From Termitomyces sp. T153 (lineage: Eukaryota; Basidiomycota; Agaricomycetes; Agaricales; Lyophyllaceae): a stretch of 64,000 nt of DNA. Numbering within the stretch: the first letter of the stretch is position 1; each line of letters starts with the position of its first letter. A program made the translations under genes and the position numbers. The stretch is taken from positions 310,001-374,000 of the forward strand of contig JACKQL020000048.1 in the NCBI GenBank assembly GCA_018296165.2. The letters run 5' to 3'. Under the pieces are notes generated by a model. That model made no database searches. It had not been told where the DNA came from and saw only the letters and a list, made by a program, of their open reading frames with translations. Shown in pieces: positions 44,411 through 56,250 of the stretch.

Positions 44411-47026
44411 ATGCAGTTCTTTCAGATACTGGCCCACATACTCCAAGGTAAGCTTCCAATTCTCCTTCTGGTTGCAATTGTTTGAGTCTAGTGATTCAAC
44501 ATTTCATGCTCCCCGTTAAGGACCATTGGGGCTCCAGGGGCCTTTGACAGAGTATATTACGCACAGGTATCGGTCTTTCTCGCCCCATGGAATTCAGGAT
44601 GCTTAGCTTCGCGGTGCTTTGGGCGTGTTGAGCTTGTCGAAATCAACCATAAGTACGTGGATTCCATGTTGTATATTCACCTTCCCAGATTCTCTGAACG
44701 ATATTCTCCTGTCAGGTGAACCTTACAATACGTTCGATGGCCCTGGCTTTCCTGCATGCAATAACATCCTTCGGGTCTTTCGACCCTCAACGATTGATGA
44801 GATGCAAGCAATCGTGAAAGATGCAGTTAGTAAGGGTCAGTCGATCAGAGCTAGTGGTGTATGTTTTCTGTCCTCATGACGTGTCCCATACTGACGATAC
44901 CTCGATTTGAGAATGGACACATGTGGTGTGATTCTACTCGAGTAAGGGTATTCTTCGATTCCGTGCTTACGATGATCTAGACGACACTATGTGCTCTGAC
45001 GACCCGAATACTATCATCATCAAGACGGATGCTGTCAATGGGATTTCCGATTTTCATCTTCAGGATGGTATGGGTAGTGTTGTTGTTGAGGCCGGTGTCA
45101 CTTTCCCCCAAATGTACGCACAATTTATAGTTCATCATTACTCTCCCCTGATTCTTCCTTCAGTGCCGAATGGCTTCACGGTCGAGGTGCTTCGTTGGGC
45201 TACACGCTTGGTAAGTCTTTCGTTGTCGAAATCCAGTTGTCTTAGATTCCTCGTCAACTAGTCAATTGGAACATCACCATTGGTATGACTTTCATTGGTG
45301 GATTAGTATAGGATCTTCATAAGTTTGCAAGCTGGTGCTATGGCAATGGGTGCTCATCGTTCCTCGCTACGAGAAGATTCACAAGTTTCCAGTGCGGCAC
45401 TCGCCTTCGATATCATCAACGGAAATGGTATCACATGTTCTAATTATCGCTAGGCATATAATGCTGAAAAATCATAGGCGATCTCGTTCATCTAGAGAAG
45501 GATCAAACTAACGATACGTGGCTGGCGGCGACCACTTCACTGGGACTCCTCGGTGTTATTGCTAGGGTGAAACTTGGTGTCCTAGCTGACTTCAAAGTTT
45601 ATGCCGATCAAATTATTCTCGACGAAGACGATGTTTTGAATGGAGATATCTACGCTCAGATATCTCCATACGTAACTGCAAACTACTGGGTACGCTCATG
45701 AATTGTACATGTATTCTAACGAAGCTAACTCGTCTAGTGGTGGCCAGGTATCCAGTTTTTGTGTAAAATCAAATAGCATTGTTTCTTAACACTGCTCGTA
45801 GGTCAGAGGAAATTCCACCTGAGGACTTATGGCGTTGTTCCTGTCACACATTTAGGTAATGCGTTCCAGGTCTGTTGTTTTTCTAGTTGTAGCTAGCTGT
45901 TCAACCTGTTCAATTTTACTCATGACCTTCATTACAAGTCAACATTTTCGGTCACGAATACAGAAGCGGCTCTCGCTCTTCATCTCTTGAACAGCGGACA
46001 GAACACGAGTCTCCCTAACTTTGTGACTGAACGTGTTTTCTTCGGCCTTTGGAGCGCTCCAAACTTCCATGGTACGTTTGTGAAAGTTATACGTGCTGAA
46101 TTTATGCGTTCTCAACAAATCTCCAGATAAACGTACCAACTTGCCTCTCTTCTCATGGCCTGTGCACGGCTACGCTTACGACGTTCTGATCGGTGGATTA
46201 TACCCAAATTTGAAACCGGAGTGGGATTATGGGCTCAGGGCGAAAACACTTGAATTTGCGGTTCCAGTCACTCAAGCTAACGCATTGCTTAAACGCGTAC
46301 GAGAACTCTTCGATCAAGCAGCGGCTGACGGCAGGGCAGTGACTTCGACGTACCGCAGGTCAGATTCGCGAGACTTCATGTTTCTGCCACGATTCTGACA
46401 CTTCTTGTCAGTGGGATCAATATCAAGGTTGGCAGATGTCCTCATTTCGCTGGTTTTGGCAATTAATCTAGGCTGTAGTTCGGCAAACCCTTTGATAGTT
46501 TCTTGGGTCAGACCACAGAAAGAATGGGAATTAGGACTGCTGACTGGTCCAAGGTAAGCTTTCGCTTTATGATAGGGAACTGACCACTCGACCAAAATGT
46601 CCAGGGAGCCATTATGTTCGATTTTCCATCTTTTTTACCAACTACGGGGGACCACCATCGTTATAACGAAGAATGGTGATCTCCATCAGCTTATCACAGC
46701 TCACTCAATATTTAAAAATCTATCAGGTACGGGACGCTCACAAAGACGTTGATCGATGAGGTCTGTTATTGGTGCGAGGCGGCTAACTGCATGTTCCTGA
46801 TATCAACTTTCAGTTCCCTGTCCGACCTCATTGGACAAAGAACACCAGGGAAATATTTAGACAGGCAGTGAAGAACTTGGATCAAGATGTGCGTCTATCC
46901 TAACTCGAGTAAAACCCCTTGCTCACGTTTCTTCAGAGCCTACAAAGGTTTGCCCAGGTCAGGGAACAATTTGATCCTAAGAAGACATTCAAAAGCATTG
47001 TGGGAGAGATCGTTGGCGTTGTATAG
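44411..47026 (+). CDS. FAD-dependent oxidase, sugar-lactone-oxidase (ALO)-like, about 12 exons
   Basis: The likely start is ATG 44411 (MQFFQILAHILQ) or a later one near 44619; the first exons are unsure. Clear parts are: FDGPGFPACNNILRVFRPST and MQAIVKDAVSKGQSIRASG at 44735-44860 (FAD-binding PCMH fold), NGHMWCDSTRDDTMCSDDPN, VVVEAGVTFPQMYAQF, ITIGGSISMGAHRSS (the FAD-binding glycine region), LGLLGVIARVKLGVLADFKV, then the C-terminal substrate part with WPVHGYAYDVLIGG, FPVRPHWTKNTREIFRQAV and the end QFDPKKTFKSIVGEIVGVV, stop TAG 47024. RPHWTKN and the Phe-Asp-Pro end are typical of aldonolactone oxidases, which oxidise sugar lactones (or sugars) with O2 and FAD. At least 11 introns were needed. 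A stop-free join is likely but not proven for exon 2-3. Confidence 0.75.
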
Positions 47027-47207
47027 AAGCTTTTATAGCATCCGATGTCTCATTATTGTAGAAATCACTCGTCATATTGTGTACACGGCGAATCGCATTT
47101 TCCTCTTCATTGCGTCGACGACGCGATCAAACCCAAATATAGTTATCGGCTTGTGTGGTCATGCTTGTCAAGGTGTTCGGAAATCCTTGATTCCCCTACT
47201 CTATACT

Positions 47208-47906
47208 ATGATCAGGTTTATTCTCGTCCAGGTGAATTCTTCAACCATGACGTTACTACTCTCCAGCAAGTTCTAAGTATGCCTATAGAACCGTCAAGGC
47301 AAGACCAGGCTATCAAAATGGTATGTACCATATGATGATGATGAAAAAGTACAGTTCAAATCCATATCTAGTCTTCTCGTGAAAGCCTGTTTGACTGTTC
47401 TGCCAGGTTCGCCTTCGCGGAGAAGTGCATCGACTAGTAGCGCCACGGGACCAGAAATATCAATCAAACTTCGTTGAGGTACCCTTTCAATTGATCAAAG
47501 ACGTGTACATCCTGACCAACCAAAACTCAGTTCCGTAATTATAAGATTGTATACCGGCGCTACGCAGGACTCTTCTTCTGCCTCTGCGTAGATGCTAATG
47601 ATAACGAGCTTGCATACCTCGAAGCTATTCACCTCTTCGTTGAGATCTTGGGTGAGTTCAAACTGCTCGATTACGTCATTCAACTATTCACTCCACTGTA
47701 GATTCATTCTTTGACAATGTTTGCGAGCTTGATTTGGTATTCAACTTTTACAAAGTGTGTATCCCTGGCTATTGTAGCATCTCCCCTTCCTCGATCCTTC
47801 TTAGGTCTATGCCATTCTCGATGAAATATTTCTTGCTGGGGAGATTGAAGAGACGAGTAAAGATGTGGTGTTGTCACGACTAGAAGAGCTGGAAAAACTT
47901 GAGTGA
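47208..47906 (+). CDS. AP-2 complex subunit sigma (clathrin adaptor small chain)
   Basis: Exons 47208-47231, 47289-47354, 47407-47478, 47531-47651, 47702-47754 and 47805-47906 join without phase error to 145 residues, the size of sigma2 (about 142). The protein starts [20 protein letters not shown] and contains [56 protein letters not shown] and [14 protein letters not shown]. All are near-invariant sigma-adaptin blocks, and the start MIRFIL and [13 protein letters not shown] favour sigma2 over sigma1. It helps form the AP-2 core that binds dileucine cargo signals at the plasma membrane during clathrin-mediated endocytosis. The start lies 181 bp after the stop of the FAD oxidase on the same strand. 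It looks intact and single-copy housekeeping in type. Confidence 0.95.
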
Positions 47907-49386
47907 ACATGTAAGTGAGTACCCAGCGATTCATTTCTGTGGTCTTCCTGATTATGTTGGTTCTAATATAATAGTATATACATAATGATACCCTTTCCTT
48001 ACCATGTTCTGGTGATGTCTTCCTTTCCGATCATTTCCTGCCGACCTGTCAACCGTCTCCGAATTACTCTGCAGATGTCACCTGCACATTCTACCATATA
48101 CGTACGACCATTCACGTACGCTTTCTCCGTTGTCTGATTTGGCTAGTCAAGGTGATATTTGGTGTAAGAATCTTCGCCCTTGACTTCTTGTCCTCAGCTT
48201 TCAACTACCGCTCCTTTCCACGGACAGTTGGATGTGTCCTTCTTATCGTAAAAGTGAAGCTTCCTATTGGTTCTAATCGTTCGTATAAGCTTTACCACAC
48301 TTATGGCGCGGTCGACGCCGGAAGTTAACTCCGTCAAGGCTGCAAAATACACACGGATACGAGTGCAATCTACACGAGCCGCTGCTTTTGCATTATCTGT
48401 TTTTATTGGTGGGAGCTCGATCAAGCAATGACTAGCGATACCAAATTTAGGGCCTGGGAATTACTTCCGCCTCAAGGTCGGAATGACAGATTCCTTAGCA
48501 CGTCATTAGCCTTGTTCAATCTCAAGGAATACCTCTGTCCCTGTGAGTAATCCACTGCAAACGATCTAGTACCAAAATGGTGAACAACTACCAAAATGGT
48601 GAACAACTTGACCAAAGGAATATGCAACCTTATTGTGCGCTGATCGCTCTTTTCTAGGGCCATTACCACAATGAGCTTGATCTTCACGTCGTTCATGGAC
48701 TTCTTTCAAATTCGTATCTGTCCTGTAGTGGCTTTTACGGGAACACGTGTTGGGCTGTGTTGAGTTTTCAGAAGAAACGGTGAAAAGTTAAATACCATCT
48801 TGCACATGCATGATGTATTGACGATGACGGTCACCAATGATCTCCTTTGTTGAATAATCGAGGTGACGTCTCTCAACTCTGCAAATCCCGACGCGATAGC
48901 CACATGGCTACCACGTGGAAATTTAGGTTAGAGAACCGCTCCTTTGTGTGTTACTAAAGATCCAATGGAAGTACTCGACACGGGGAGGCTAGGCGGAAAA
49001 CCTGTGAAATGGAGACCCGATTTAGACACTTACTGACTAACGCGGTCCGTTCGGAAGCCTTGGCATAGTTTCCACGATGATGATGCTCTGACGCATAAAT
49101 AAGCATATCGCGGTCTATTTCGCCTCGATATTTTTCGGCTTCATTGTTTCCTTCCGGCTTACTTTTTTATTAACCCATTCTAAGGGACCCATTTTATCTG
49201 GTGAGTTTTACCGACTTGAATGTGGTGGGAGATTTGTTTATGCAATTTTATTCCCTATCCAGTCAAAGATTGGGCATCCGCTCCTTCTCAAACAACCAAT
49301 CTCCTTCAGCGACAGCCTGTGAGTCGTCTTGGGTTTCATTGATTCGCTAGACCTCATTCCCGAAGCCAGGTGATGCTCTTGAGTAT
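47907..49386. other. Intergenic region, no gene supported
   Basis: CpG is normal. A 19-bp phrase (ACCAAAATGGTGAACAACT) is repeated in tandem near 48571-48609. Minus-strand frames at 48194-48424 and 48472-48696 match nothing known. The end should hold the promoter of the F-box/LRR-like gene. Confidence 0.4.
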
Positions 49387-50604
49387 ATGGAGCTGACATT
49401 AGAGGCTTATCGCAACATTGTCAACTACCTTGGAAGTCGGCACGACGTAGCCACTCTTTGCAGGGTTTCAAAAGGATTCCAATATGTCTGCGAACGTGCA
49501 CTGTACAACACCCTCTATTTGCGTGACATTAGTCGCACAATTTCCATTTGCAATACGCTCACCGGTCAACCCCGGCTTTCCGTTCTCGTCGATGCTCTAA
49601 CGATATATTTATCGCATGATGAGGACGACAGCGACAATGATAACCAACATGAACACCCGGAAGATATCGAAATGACGCCCATAATCGAAGCCTATTGGCC
49701 AGCCATTTCGGGTGCATTGAAAAAGACAAAACGGCTCCGTTACTTAAATATCCACATTAACAAGGCTACCAATAAGGCTGTTGCATGGGTCCTTGACGAC
49801 TGCACTTTTCGGCTCCGACGATTTCACTGCGACCTGAACTGGGACTTTCACCTTGTCGCGTTTCTAAATACACAGGTTGATCTCATCGATCTCTACATAC
49901 TGGATTATAATGAAACTGGTTCCGTCACGCCTATCAATAATGTATCCTCTCCCTCTCTTGTCCTCGATGCGAATTCTCTTCCTAATCTGGCGACTTTGGA
50001 ATGTACGTTCTCAGAAGCTGCGATCGCTTTAGTCCCAGGGCGACCTATTACTCATCTCAAGACATGCTTCTCACGCCTCGATCTCTTCGAGAAGCGAGAA
50101 GAGATGGCTCTTCTCTTTTCAAAAATAAAACTCTCCACTCAACCTTTCCGCTCGCTTGACATAGCAGATTCGACATATAGCGAGGCGTTTTCCATGGAAC
50201 TTATTTCCTCAGTGGTCCGCTTTAGAGCCACCATCAGTGAATTGCGCTATATTGGAACACTTGTTTTGCCAGTCATGGGGAAAGAGGTGCGCAACTTGTT
50301 TTCATGTCATTCTATATCGCTTGATTTCTGACACTCCTAAATCGGTAAGCGCCTGCGTTTTTATGGCCTTTTGATGGGGTTACCGCGGGTTCAGTGTGTT
50401 GAGGTTGAGGTATCTGAATGGGTGCCTGCGCCTGCGTCGCCTTCTGCTTTTCGTGCACTGTCTAGCGAGATGCGCCTGTACACCCCGACCGTCATGCGCG
50501 TAATCTTTGTTAACGAGTTTGATCGGACGGTGGTCACTGCTGTCAATGGTGTTTGGCGTGTTGAGCCAGACGTCAACACCGATATGCTGTGGAGAGATAT
50601 ATGA
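49387..50604 (+). CDS. F-box/leucine-rich-like protein
   Basis: Exon 1 is 49387-50286 (300 codons); a short intron 50287-50349 joins it to exon 2, 50350-50604, giving 384 residues. The N-terminus, MELTLEAYRNIVNYLGSRHD and ATLCRVSKGFQYVCERALY, is the weak F-box form common in agaricomycetes (L-x-x-E-x-Y-x-x-I-V-x-Y-L...L-C-x-V-S-K). After it come LYNTLYLRD, an acidic loop (DEDDSDNDN), and repeated leucine-rich strands (LRYLNIHIN, LIDLYILD, LPNLATLECTF, FRSLDIAD). It probably acts as a target-recruiting subunit of an SCF ubiquitin ligase; the target is unknown. The alternative, a degenerate F-box without Skp1 binding, cannot be ruled out. Confidence 0.8.
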
Positions 50605-51051
50605 AGACTGCCTGCCGTCTCTATCCTTGCTGATTTTTGAACCTTATGCCTACGTGATGGGCCGCGTCCGTATATATATTGTGCGCTCGACTGTTTTTGT
50701 AGCCCTATAGCACATCGTTTGCAACACTCTGCGCCAAGTCTACACCGTACAAGTATCTCAGTTATGACGACTCTGCAGTGAAGACTGCTCAATATCATGT
50801 GATTCTGCTTGTAAAAATAGTATTGCGCATTGAAGCACACATCCTCATCGCCAAAGAGGCAAGGCATGCATGATGTCATCACAATTATACGATCACATGT
50901 CATTCGCTCTGGAAAGACGTCATCGTCGCGCAAACGCGTCATAGACATCCTGGCGAGTATATAAGACCATAGCCCCCTTGGAATGCTCTTTACTTCGAAA
51001 CAATACCTTTATATCAAGATACCACCTCCCCTGTTATAATCACTCTTTACA
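50605..51051. other. Intergenic before CsbD-like gene
   Basis: No gene is supported. The CsbD promoter should lie at 50930-51050, where a TATA-like TATATAAG occurs at about 50958 about 95 bp before the ATG. Confidence 0.45.
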
Positions 51052-51518
51052 ATGTCGTCCAACGGATCTCCCAAGTTCGTCATTCGTCTTTGACCCACCC
51101 GCTCTTACTCACCTGTTGTTGCAGCAAGACCACCGGTCAACTCCATTCGGTCAAGGGCACCACCGTCGAGACCGTGAGTAATATCGTAGTAGTTCTTTGC
51201 TTGGGTTTCTTAGGCGTCTTTCAGATCGGGAATCTCACCGGCTCTGCGTCGTGGCAGCAGTCGGGCAAAGAGGAGCACGCGCAGGGCGAAGCCGAGTACA
51301 AGGCGGCCCAAGCTAAGGGTTATGCCGAGGGCATCGCCGATCGCATTGGTGGATACAAGGATTCCATCGTTGGTGCTGTGAGCGGTGACAAAGCCCAGCA
51401 GACCTCTGGTGAGCATATCTCTAAACATCTTTGAGGGCGTGATATATAAGGTCGATCCGCAGGTAACGTTCAGCAGGAGAAAGGCAAGGCGGAGCAGAAG
51501 GCCAATGAGGTCTCTTGA
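51052..51518 (+). CDS. CsbD-like stress-response protein (cruciform DNA-recognition family)
   Basis: Exons 51052-51074, 51125-51173, 51225-51408 and 51463-51518 join to 103 residues: [20 protein letters not shown], then [38 protein letters not shown] and [19 protein letters not shown], ending QKANEVS. The repeated G-x-x-T/K helical motif and K/Q/E/A-rich content are typical of CsbD-like proteins; fungal members are often annotated after a mismatch/cruciform DNA-binding protein (Hmp1). The protein is small, soluble and without signal or membrane segment. Its molecular role is not settled; family members are commonly stress-induced. A TATA-like box is present upstream. Confidence 0.85.
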
Positions 51519-51970
51519 TCAATTCTCTATCGCATTACTCTTGACGAGTAACAGTACTATTAGCCTAAGTGATAAATACACAAGTGGATGATTTCATACG
51601 ATCTTTAAACACCCGTCGGGTTTACTCTAAATATTAATCACAATGAAATGCGACAGGCTGATAGCAAATGACGCCTACTCGAGGATATAGAATCAGTAAA
51701 TCGTAGATTGTATCACTACTCTAATAGGAATATATGTAATGTGAATATGTTATATATGGAAGTGTCACTATTGCTGATAGGTGTGGGTGGGTGGGTCAAG
51801 AGAAAGATGCAAAGTGGAGAATGGATCACGAGAATGAGCGCTTGTAGACGGCGCGTAGATGATGGTTCGAAACTAAGAGGCACGAAGCATGTGACCGCGA
51901 CTGCTCAGCAGGAAACGTGTTCCGCATTCATTCCGTGCCTCCCTTTTGCGGACTTCCATTTCCTGTCTTC
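51519..51970. other. Intergenic, 3' flank of CsbD-like gene to transposon fragment
   Basis: No gene seen. CpGs stay frequent up to about 51990 (for example GCGACTGC and TTGCGGAC). Confidence 0.4.
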
Positions 51971-51974
51971 CACT

Positions 51975-52400
51975 CGTTCAGGCCTGCTGCGTTGCGTACT
52001 CAGGCCTATTATGCAATGGAGAGTACACAGTTGGAAAGGTGGCAAGTATTCATCTTCCCTTAACCTCTCCCACAACTCTGTCAAATTCCTGCCAGACTTT
52101 GAGTGGGCCACTCATATCTGCCTCACCTTACTAGCCTCTAATACCAACCCATTCCAGAAAGGTATCACCATTGCAGTTGTTTCCACTCTAGAATGCCCTA
52201 CCTGTTCAGTCACCACACTCAAGAATCTCTTTATCAAGCTTCCCCATGATAGAAACACCACTCTCTTTGAGGAACCAGGTGTCAAGGTGCTCTCTTATGC
52301 TTTCTTCATCAAAGCCATGAGATATGCCCTTACCCTTGCTGGTAAAAACCCAAAACACTTCAAGAAAGTTCATCTCTTCCCACAATGCTCACCCAAAAAA
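51975..52400 (+). pseudogene. Fragment of a second tyrosine-recombinase retroelement
   Basis: The plus strand encodes CCVAYSGLLCNGEYTVGK, then GGKYSSSLNLS, CLTLLASNTNPFQKGITIA and CSVTTLKNLFIKLP, and AMRYALTLAGKNPKHFKKV. These align block by block with the recombinase at 28050-27420 (AACCLAYSVLLHSDKF, GGKFS..SPSLNLS, LTLLASKNNPFKTGVTI). It lacks the 258-bp LTR insertion. The RT and terminal repeats are not present. The CpG-rich to CpG-free border falls at about 52.0 kb, at the edge of or within this fragment. Confidence 0.7.
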
Positions 52401-52679
52401 CTTGAACAACTCATACCATTGTTTTTCCTCCTCTTGTCAAATCATTGCCTCCAATTAATGTATTGGGCAATTGAGTTGGGGGGTTGCCCAGGTTAATCTA
52501 GGTAACAATTGTTCTATTTCCTTTTTATGCTGTGGGCTCCAGTTAGGACAACCTTGTCATCTCACACTGCAGTAGAAAAAGGGTGAAAAGAAGAAAATAT
52601 ATGGGAAACACAAGACAGCAGAGTTTTGATTTTCTTAACTGAATAAATTTGTTAACAACAGACAGAACCAACAACACTG

Positions 52680-52684
52680 GTCAA
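52680..52684. repeat. Gypsy target-site duplication GTCAA (left)
   Basis: Five bases directly before the left LTR, repeated at 59202-59206. Confidence 0.75.
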
Positions 52685-53222
52685 TGTAAGGGCAACCTCT
52701 GGAGGCTGTGGCTCAATCATATCCAAAGTTCATTCAGCATCTATAAGAAGTTTTAGAGTTTTAGCTACTCATCTGGCAGAGGGAGATCCAAAGAGAACAA
52801 GTCTAAGGATTCCAATGCCAGTGTTTGGAAAATTTACTCTAAAGCTTCTGGAAGAAACACCCAACAACAACTCAATCTGGAGTCTGATCAAAAGTGGAAA
52901 ACCATTGTAAATGGCCTTGATCTCCAGACTCCCAGCACATGACTATGTACATATATAAACAAAAGATAGCCCTTAGTCAAAAGTACTTGTGGTCCAAAGA
53001 TGGGAGGCTTACAATGAGTGGTAGGCCCAGAATGCAGGAAACAATCTAGGGGTCTGGCAAAAGGCTATGTGGAAGGGGCAACACTTGTTGGAATTATGGA
53101 CAGAGAACAAGTACAGCCTGAGGGCTAGAACTCCAGCAGATAGGGAAAACAAAGGAGAATAAAGAAAAAAAACTATAAGGAGAGAGAACAGGACAGAGGA
53201 AAAATGGGACATCCCCTGACAT
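52685..53222 (-). repeat. Gypsy 3' LTR
   Basis: On the plus strand this starts TGTAAGGGC and ends CCCCTGACA; as LTR sense it is TGTCAGGGG..CTTACA. Pairs with 58647-59201. Confidence 0.88.
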
Positions 53223-53235
53223 CACCCCCCCTCTA
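53223..53235 (-). promoter_or_regulatory. Polypurine tract (AGAGGGGGGGTGA)
   Basis: Directly upstream of the 3' LTR on the minus strand; primes second-strand synthesis in live elements. Confidence 0.75.
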
Positions 53236-53369
53236 GCATGTGGCATCTTAACATACTGGGTAGAAGAAGTCATGAATTGCCTGGTCAGCTGCTGAAATGG
53301 GGTAGATGCCTCAGATGGCTTTTGGGGCATTGGGATGCCTATGGTAGAAGTCCCAGACCAGGGCTGGTA

Positions 53370-53510
53370 CATGTACATTAGCCTGTAGTTCCCAAGAGAT
53401 GTCCTCAATGCTATATCCCTTCCATTTCACCTTGAACTGCAGCTTTCCTTAGAATATCCTGCTACCCAAGATTTCCTCCACTTCATACTCCTCATCATTG
53501 ACTAGGACTG
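53370..53510 (-). pseudogene. Gypsy chromodomain
   Basis: With one stop, the minus strand reads EEYEVEEILGSRIF, then GKLQFKVKWKGYSIEDISWE: the chromodomain signature (Y-x-VE-x-IL...VKWKGY...SWE). In chromoviruses this C-terminal tail of integrase directs insertion to marked heterochromatin. Confidence 0.8.
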
Positions 53511-53671
53511 GTAGTGGGAGTAGCTTAGGGCATTGGCCCAGGATTGGATCCTTGGGCTGGAAACAGCTTGACAACATTGAAGACTGGGTGCAATTGGAGC
53601 TTAAGTCAATATGCTAAAGGCCCTACCTTCTTTTCCACCATAAAGGGGCCCAGATGATGATGTGACAGCTT

Positions 53672-54560
53672 CTAGGATGGCCTTGTTGTCTTAATGTCTG
53701 AGCTATCTAAGTACACATGGTCTTCTGGCTTGTAAACTGGGGCTGGTGTCTGACGCTGATCATAGTACTGTGCCATGTCCTTCTTGGCCTTCACCAATAC
53801 AGCTTTTGCCTCTTTCTGTGCCCTCTTCATCTGGTCCACAAACTTGTTGACAGAATCATTCTCAGGAGGGCATGCCCAAGGTTCAAATCCCATGTGGGGG
53901 TGCCTGCTAGTATCCAGGAAGAATGGAGTCATCTGTGTGGAAGAGTGCACATGGTTGTTGTATTGGAATTCAGCATCTGGCAGCAGCTCATTCCAGTCAT
54001 CCTGCCTCTCATTACAAAACAGGTGGAGATACTGTTCTAGTTCCTGATTAACATGTTTTGTCTGCTCATCTGACTGGGGGTGATAGGCCATGGTAGTATG
54101 GAGCTTCACTCCCAGCAGGTGGTACAGTTCCCAAGTAAACTCTGCCACAAACTGGGGGCCCCAGTCAGAGATATACTCATCTGACAGACTATGGAGCTTC
54201 CAGACATTCTTGTGATACAGGCTAGCTGCTCTCAAGGCAGAGCATGTGGTGTGGGTAGGGATGAAGTGGGCCCATTTGTCATAGAGATCCACCACTACCA
54301 TCACAGCATCATACCCATGAGCATCTGGAAGTTCCACAATGAAATCTACTGATGCAACACTCCAGTGAGCTGCTAGAATAGGGAGAGGGTATAGCTGCCC
54401 CATAGGTGTCTGGTGGCAAGGCTTGGTGTGGAGGCAGAGATCACAGGTGCTAGTGTAGGTGCCTACATATTAGGAGATCTGTGGCCACTAGTAATTCTGG
54501 AATACCAGCTCTAGCATCTTCCACCTTCCAGGATGTCCAGCTACCTGAGAGTCATAGTGT
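53672..54560 (-). pseudogene. Gypsy integrase
   Basis: The zinc-binding part (HYDSQVAGHPGRWKMLEL..TCDLC) lies at about 54560-54430 with stops. The catalytic core frame is open from 54403 to 53672: SVDFIVELPDAHGYDAVMVV (first Asp), SDWGPQFVAEFTWEL (second Asp), AYHPQSDEQTKHVNQELEQYL (Glu region). It inserts the element DNA into the host. Confidence 0.88.
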
Positions 54561-54889
54561 TGCTCTACAATGCACTGGCAAAGTTCTAGAATGTTAGGCA
54601 TATAGATGTGTCCTCAAAAGGTCAGAAGACCATCCTGAAGACCCCACTCATCTGCATGCACAGACTTAACCCTGCTTGCTCATTGAGCTTGTAGGGCCTG
54701 TGCAGCCTAGGGAGCAGCATCCTCTTGTGCACCCTCTCAGTTCCCTCTTTGAATGTCTCTGAGAATGTTTGCCTTGTCCCCTTGGACCACAATCCCTTCT
54801 AGAGCATGGATAGTAAAGAGCTTAGGCTTGAGGAGGACAATGTTGTCATTATCCCCTGCCCTCATTCCATGGTCAGCCCACCTGGACAA

Positions 54890-56250
54890 TGCATCCAGTT
54901 TGCCCATGCTCCATCCAGGTTTGTGATGTGGTGAGAAGTCAAAGTTGGCCAGATACAGGGACTACTGAGCTTGGCATCAATTCAGCTTCTGAGCCATATG
55001 GAAGTACTCAAGGTTCTTGTGGTCTGTCCAGATTTCAAACTCATGCTGTGTGCCCTCAAGGAAATGCTGCCATTCTTCAAAGGACCAAATAATTGCAAGC
55101 ATCTCCTTGTCATAAATCTCATAGGTCTGTTTTACTGTGTCAAGGCTTTTGGAGTAGAAAGCTACTAGATGCCACTTGCCATCCTCCTTTGACTGCTAGA
55201 AGAGGACTGCTCCTGTGGCAAAGTCTGAGCTATCTGCTTCAACATGGAAGAGAGTCATCATCTGGAAACAGGAGGACAGGTTTTGAGGTAACGGCTTATT
55301 TGAGGGCATCAAAGGCAGCTTGCTATGGAGGCTCCCATTGCCATACTGCATCCTTGCCTGTGAGGTTGAAGAGGAGATGTGCATGGTGGGAGAAATCCTG
55401 TATGAACCTCCAGTAGAAGTTGACAAACCCAAGAAAGGCCTGTACTTCCTTCTTGTTCCTTGGCTCAGGCCACTCCCCTACACCTGCCACTTTAATGGGG
55501 TCCATCTCAGCCATTCCATATGAGATAATCAACCCTAGGTACTCCACCTTAGTCTGCTCAAATTCACATTTTTCAAGCTTTGAATAGAGCTGGTGTTGGC
55601 AGAGGCATTCCCAGACAATGCACATGACCTGGTGATGCTCCTCCAAGGTTTTAGTGTAGATGAGAATATCATCCAGATACATGCAAGCAACACCTTCCAC
55701 AATCAGATCACAGAAGATGTCATTCATCATAGTCTGGAAGGTGGCTGGGCTGTTTGTGAGGCTAAACAACATCACTAGAGGTTCAAAGAGTCCACAATTA
55801 GTTTGGAACACTGCCTTCCACTCATCTCCCTCTTTGATGCAGACATTATTGTAGCCCCAACAGATGTCCAACTTGGTGAAGTAGCATGTGCTTCAAAGAT
55901 TGTTGATGAGATCTGAGATGAGTGGTAAAGGATAGCAATTCTTTACTGTCATCACATTCAAGACTCAATAGTCCTGAACCAGACAAAGAGATCTGTCCTT
56001 CTTAATGAAAAAGACTGAGGAGGCCATTGAAGACTTAAAGGGTTGTATCTGTCCAGAGCTCAGATTTTTCTGTAGGAATGTGTCCAGCTCATCCTGCTCA
56101 TGGGGCACAAGAAGATAGACTTTGCAGCTGGAGGGTTCTGTGTCTGGTATCAGCTCAATTGCATAATCCCACTGTTTATGCTCTGGGAGTGAATTGAAGG
56201 ATGCCTTGGAGAATACATCCTCAAAATTGTGGAGGTGATCAGGAACTGTG
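54890..56250 (-). pseudogene. Gypsy reverse transcriptase and RNase H
   Basis: The RT frame 55871-55323 contains NVCIKEGDEWKAVFQT, LFSLTNSPATFQTMMND and the intact active site YLDDILIY, then EYLGLIISYGM and FLGFVNFYWRFIQDFS. RNase H follows at about 55260-54890: FHVEADSSDFATGAVLF, VAFYSKSLD, YEIYDKEMLAIIW, EIWTDHKNLEYF. The RT start lies upstream to about 56250 with stops. It copies element RNA to DNA. Confidence 0.88.

Noticed and set aside
48472..48903. Minus-strand frames in the 48-49 kb gap
   Set aside because: No motif, no consistent splice model; left as intergenic.
50391..50948. 185-codon minus-strand open frame
   Set aside because: Overlaps the second exon of the F-box/LRR-like gene, whose sense reading is clearly better; no domain.
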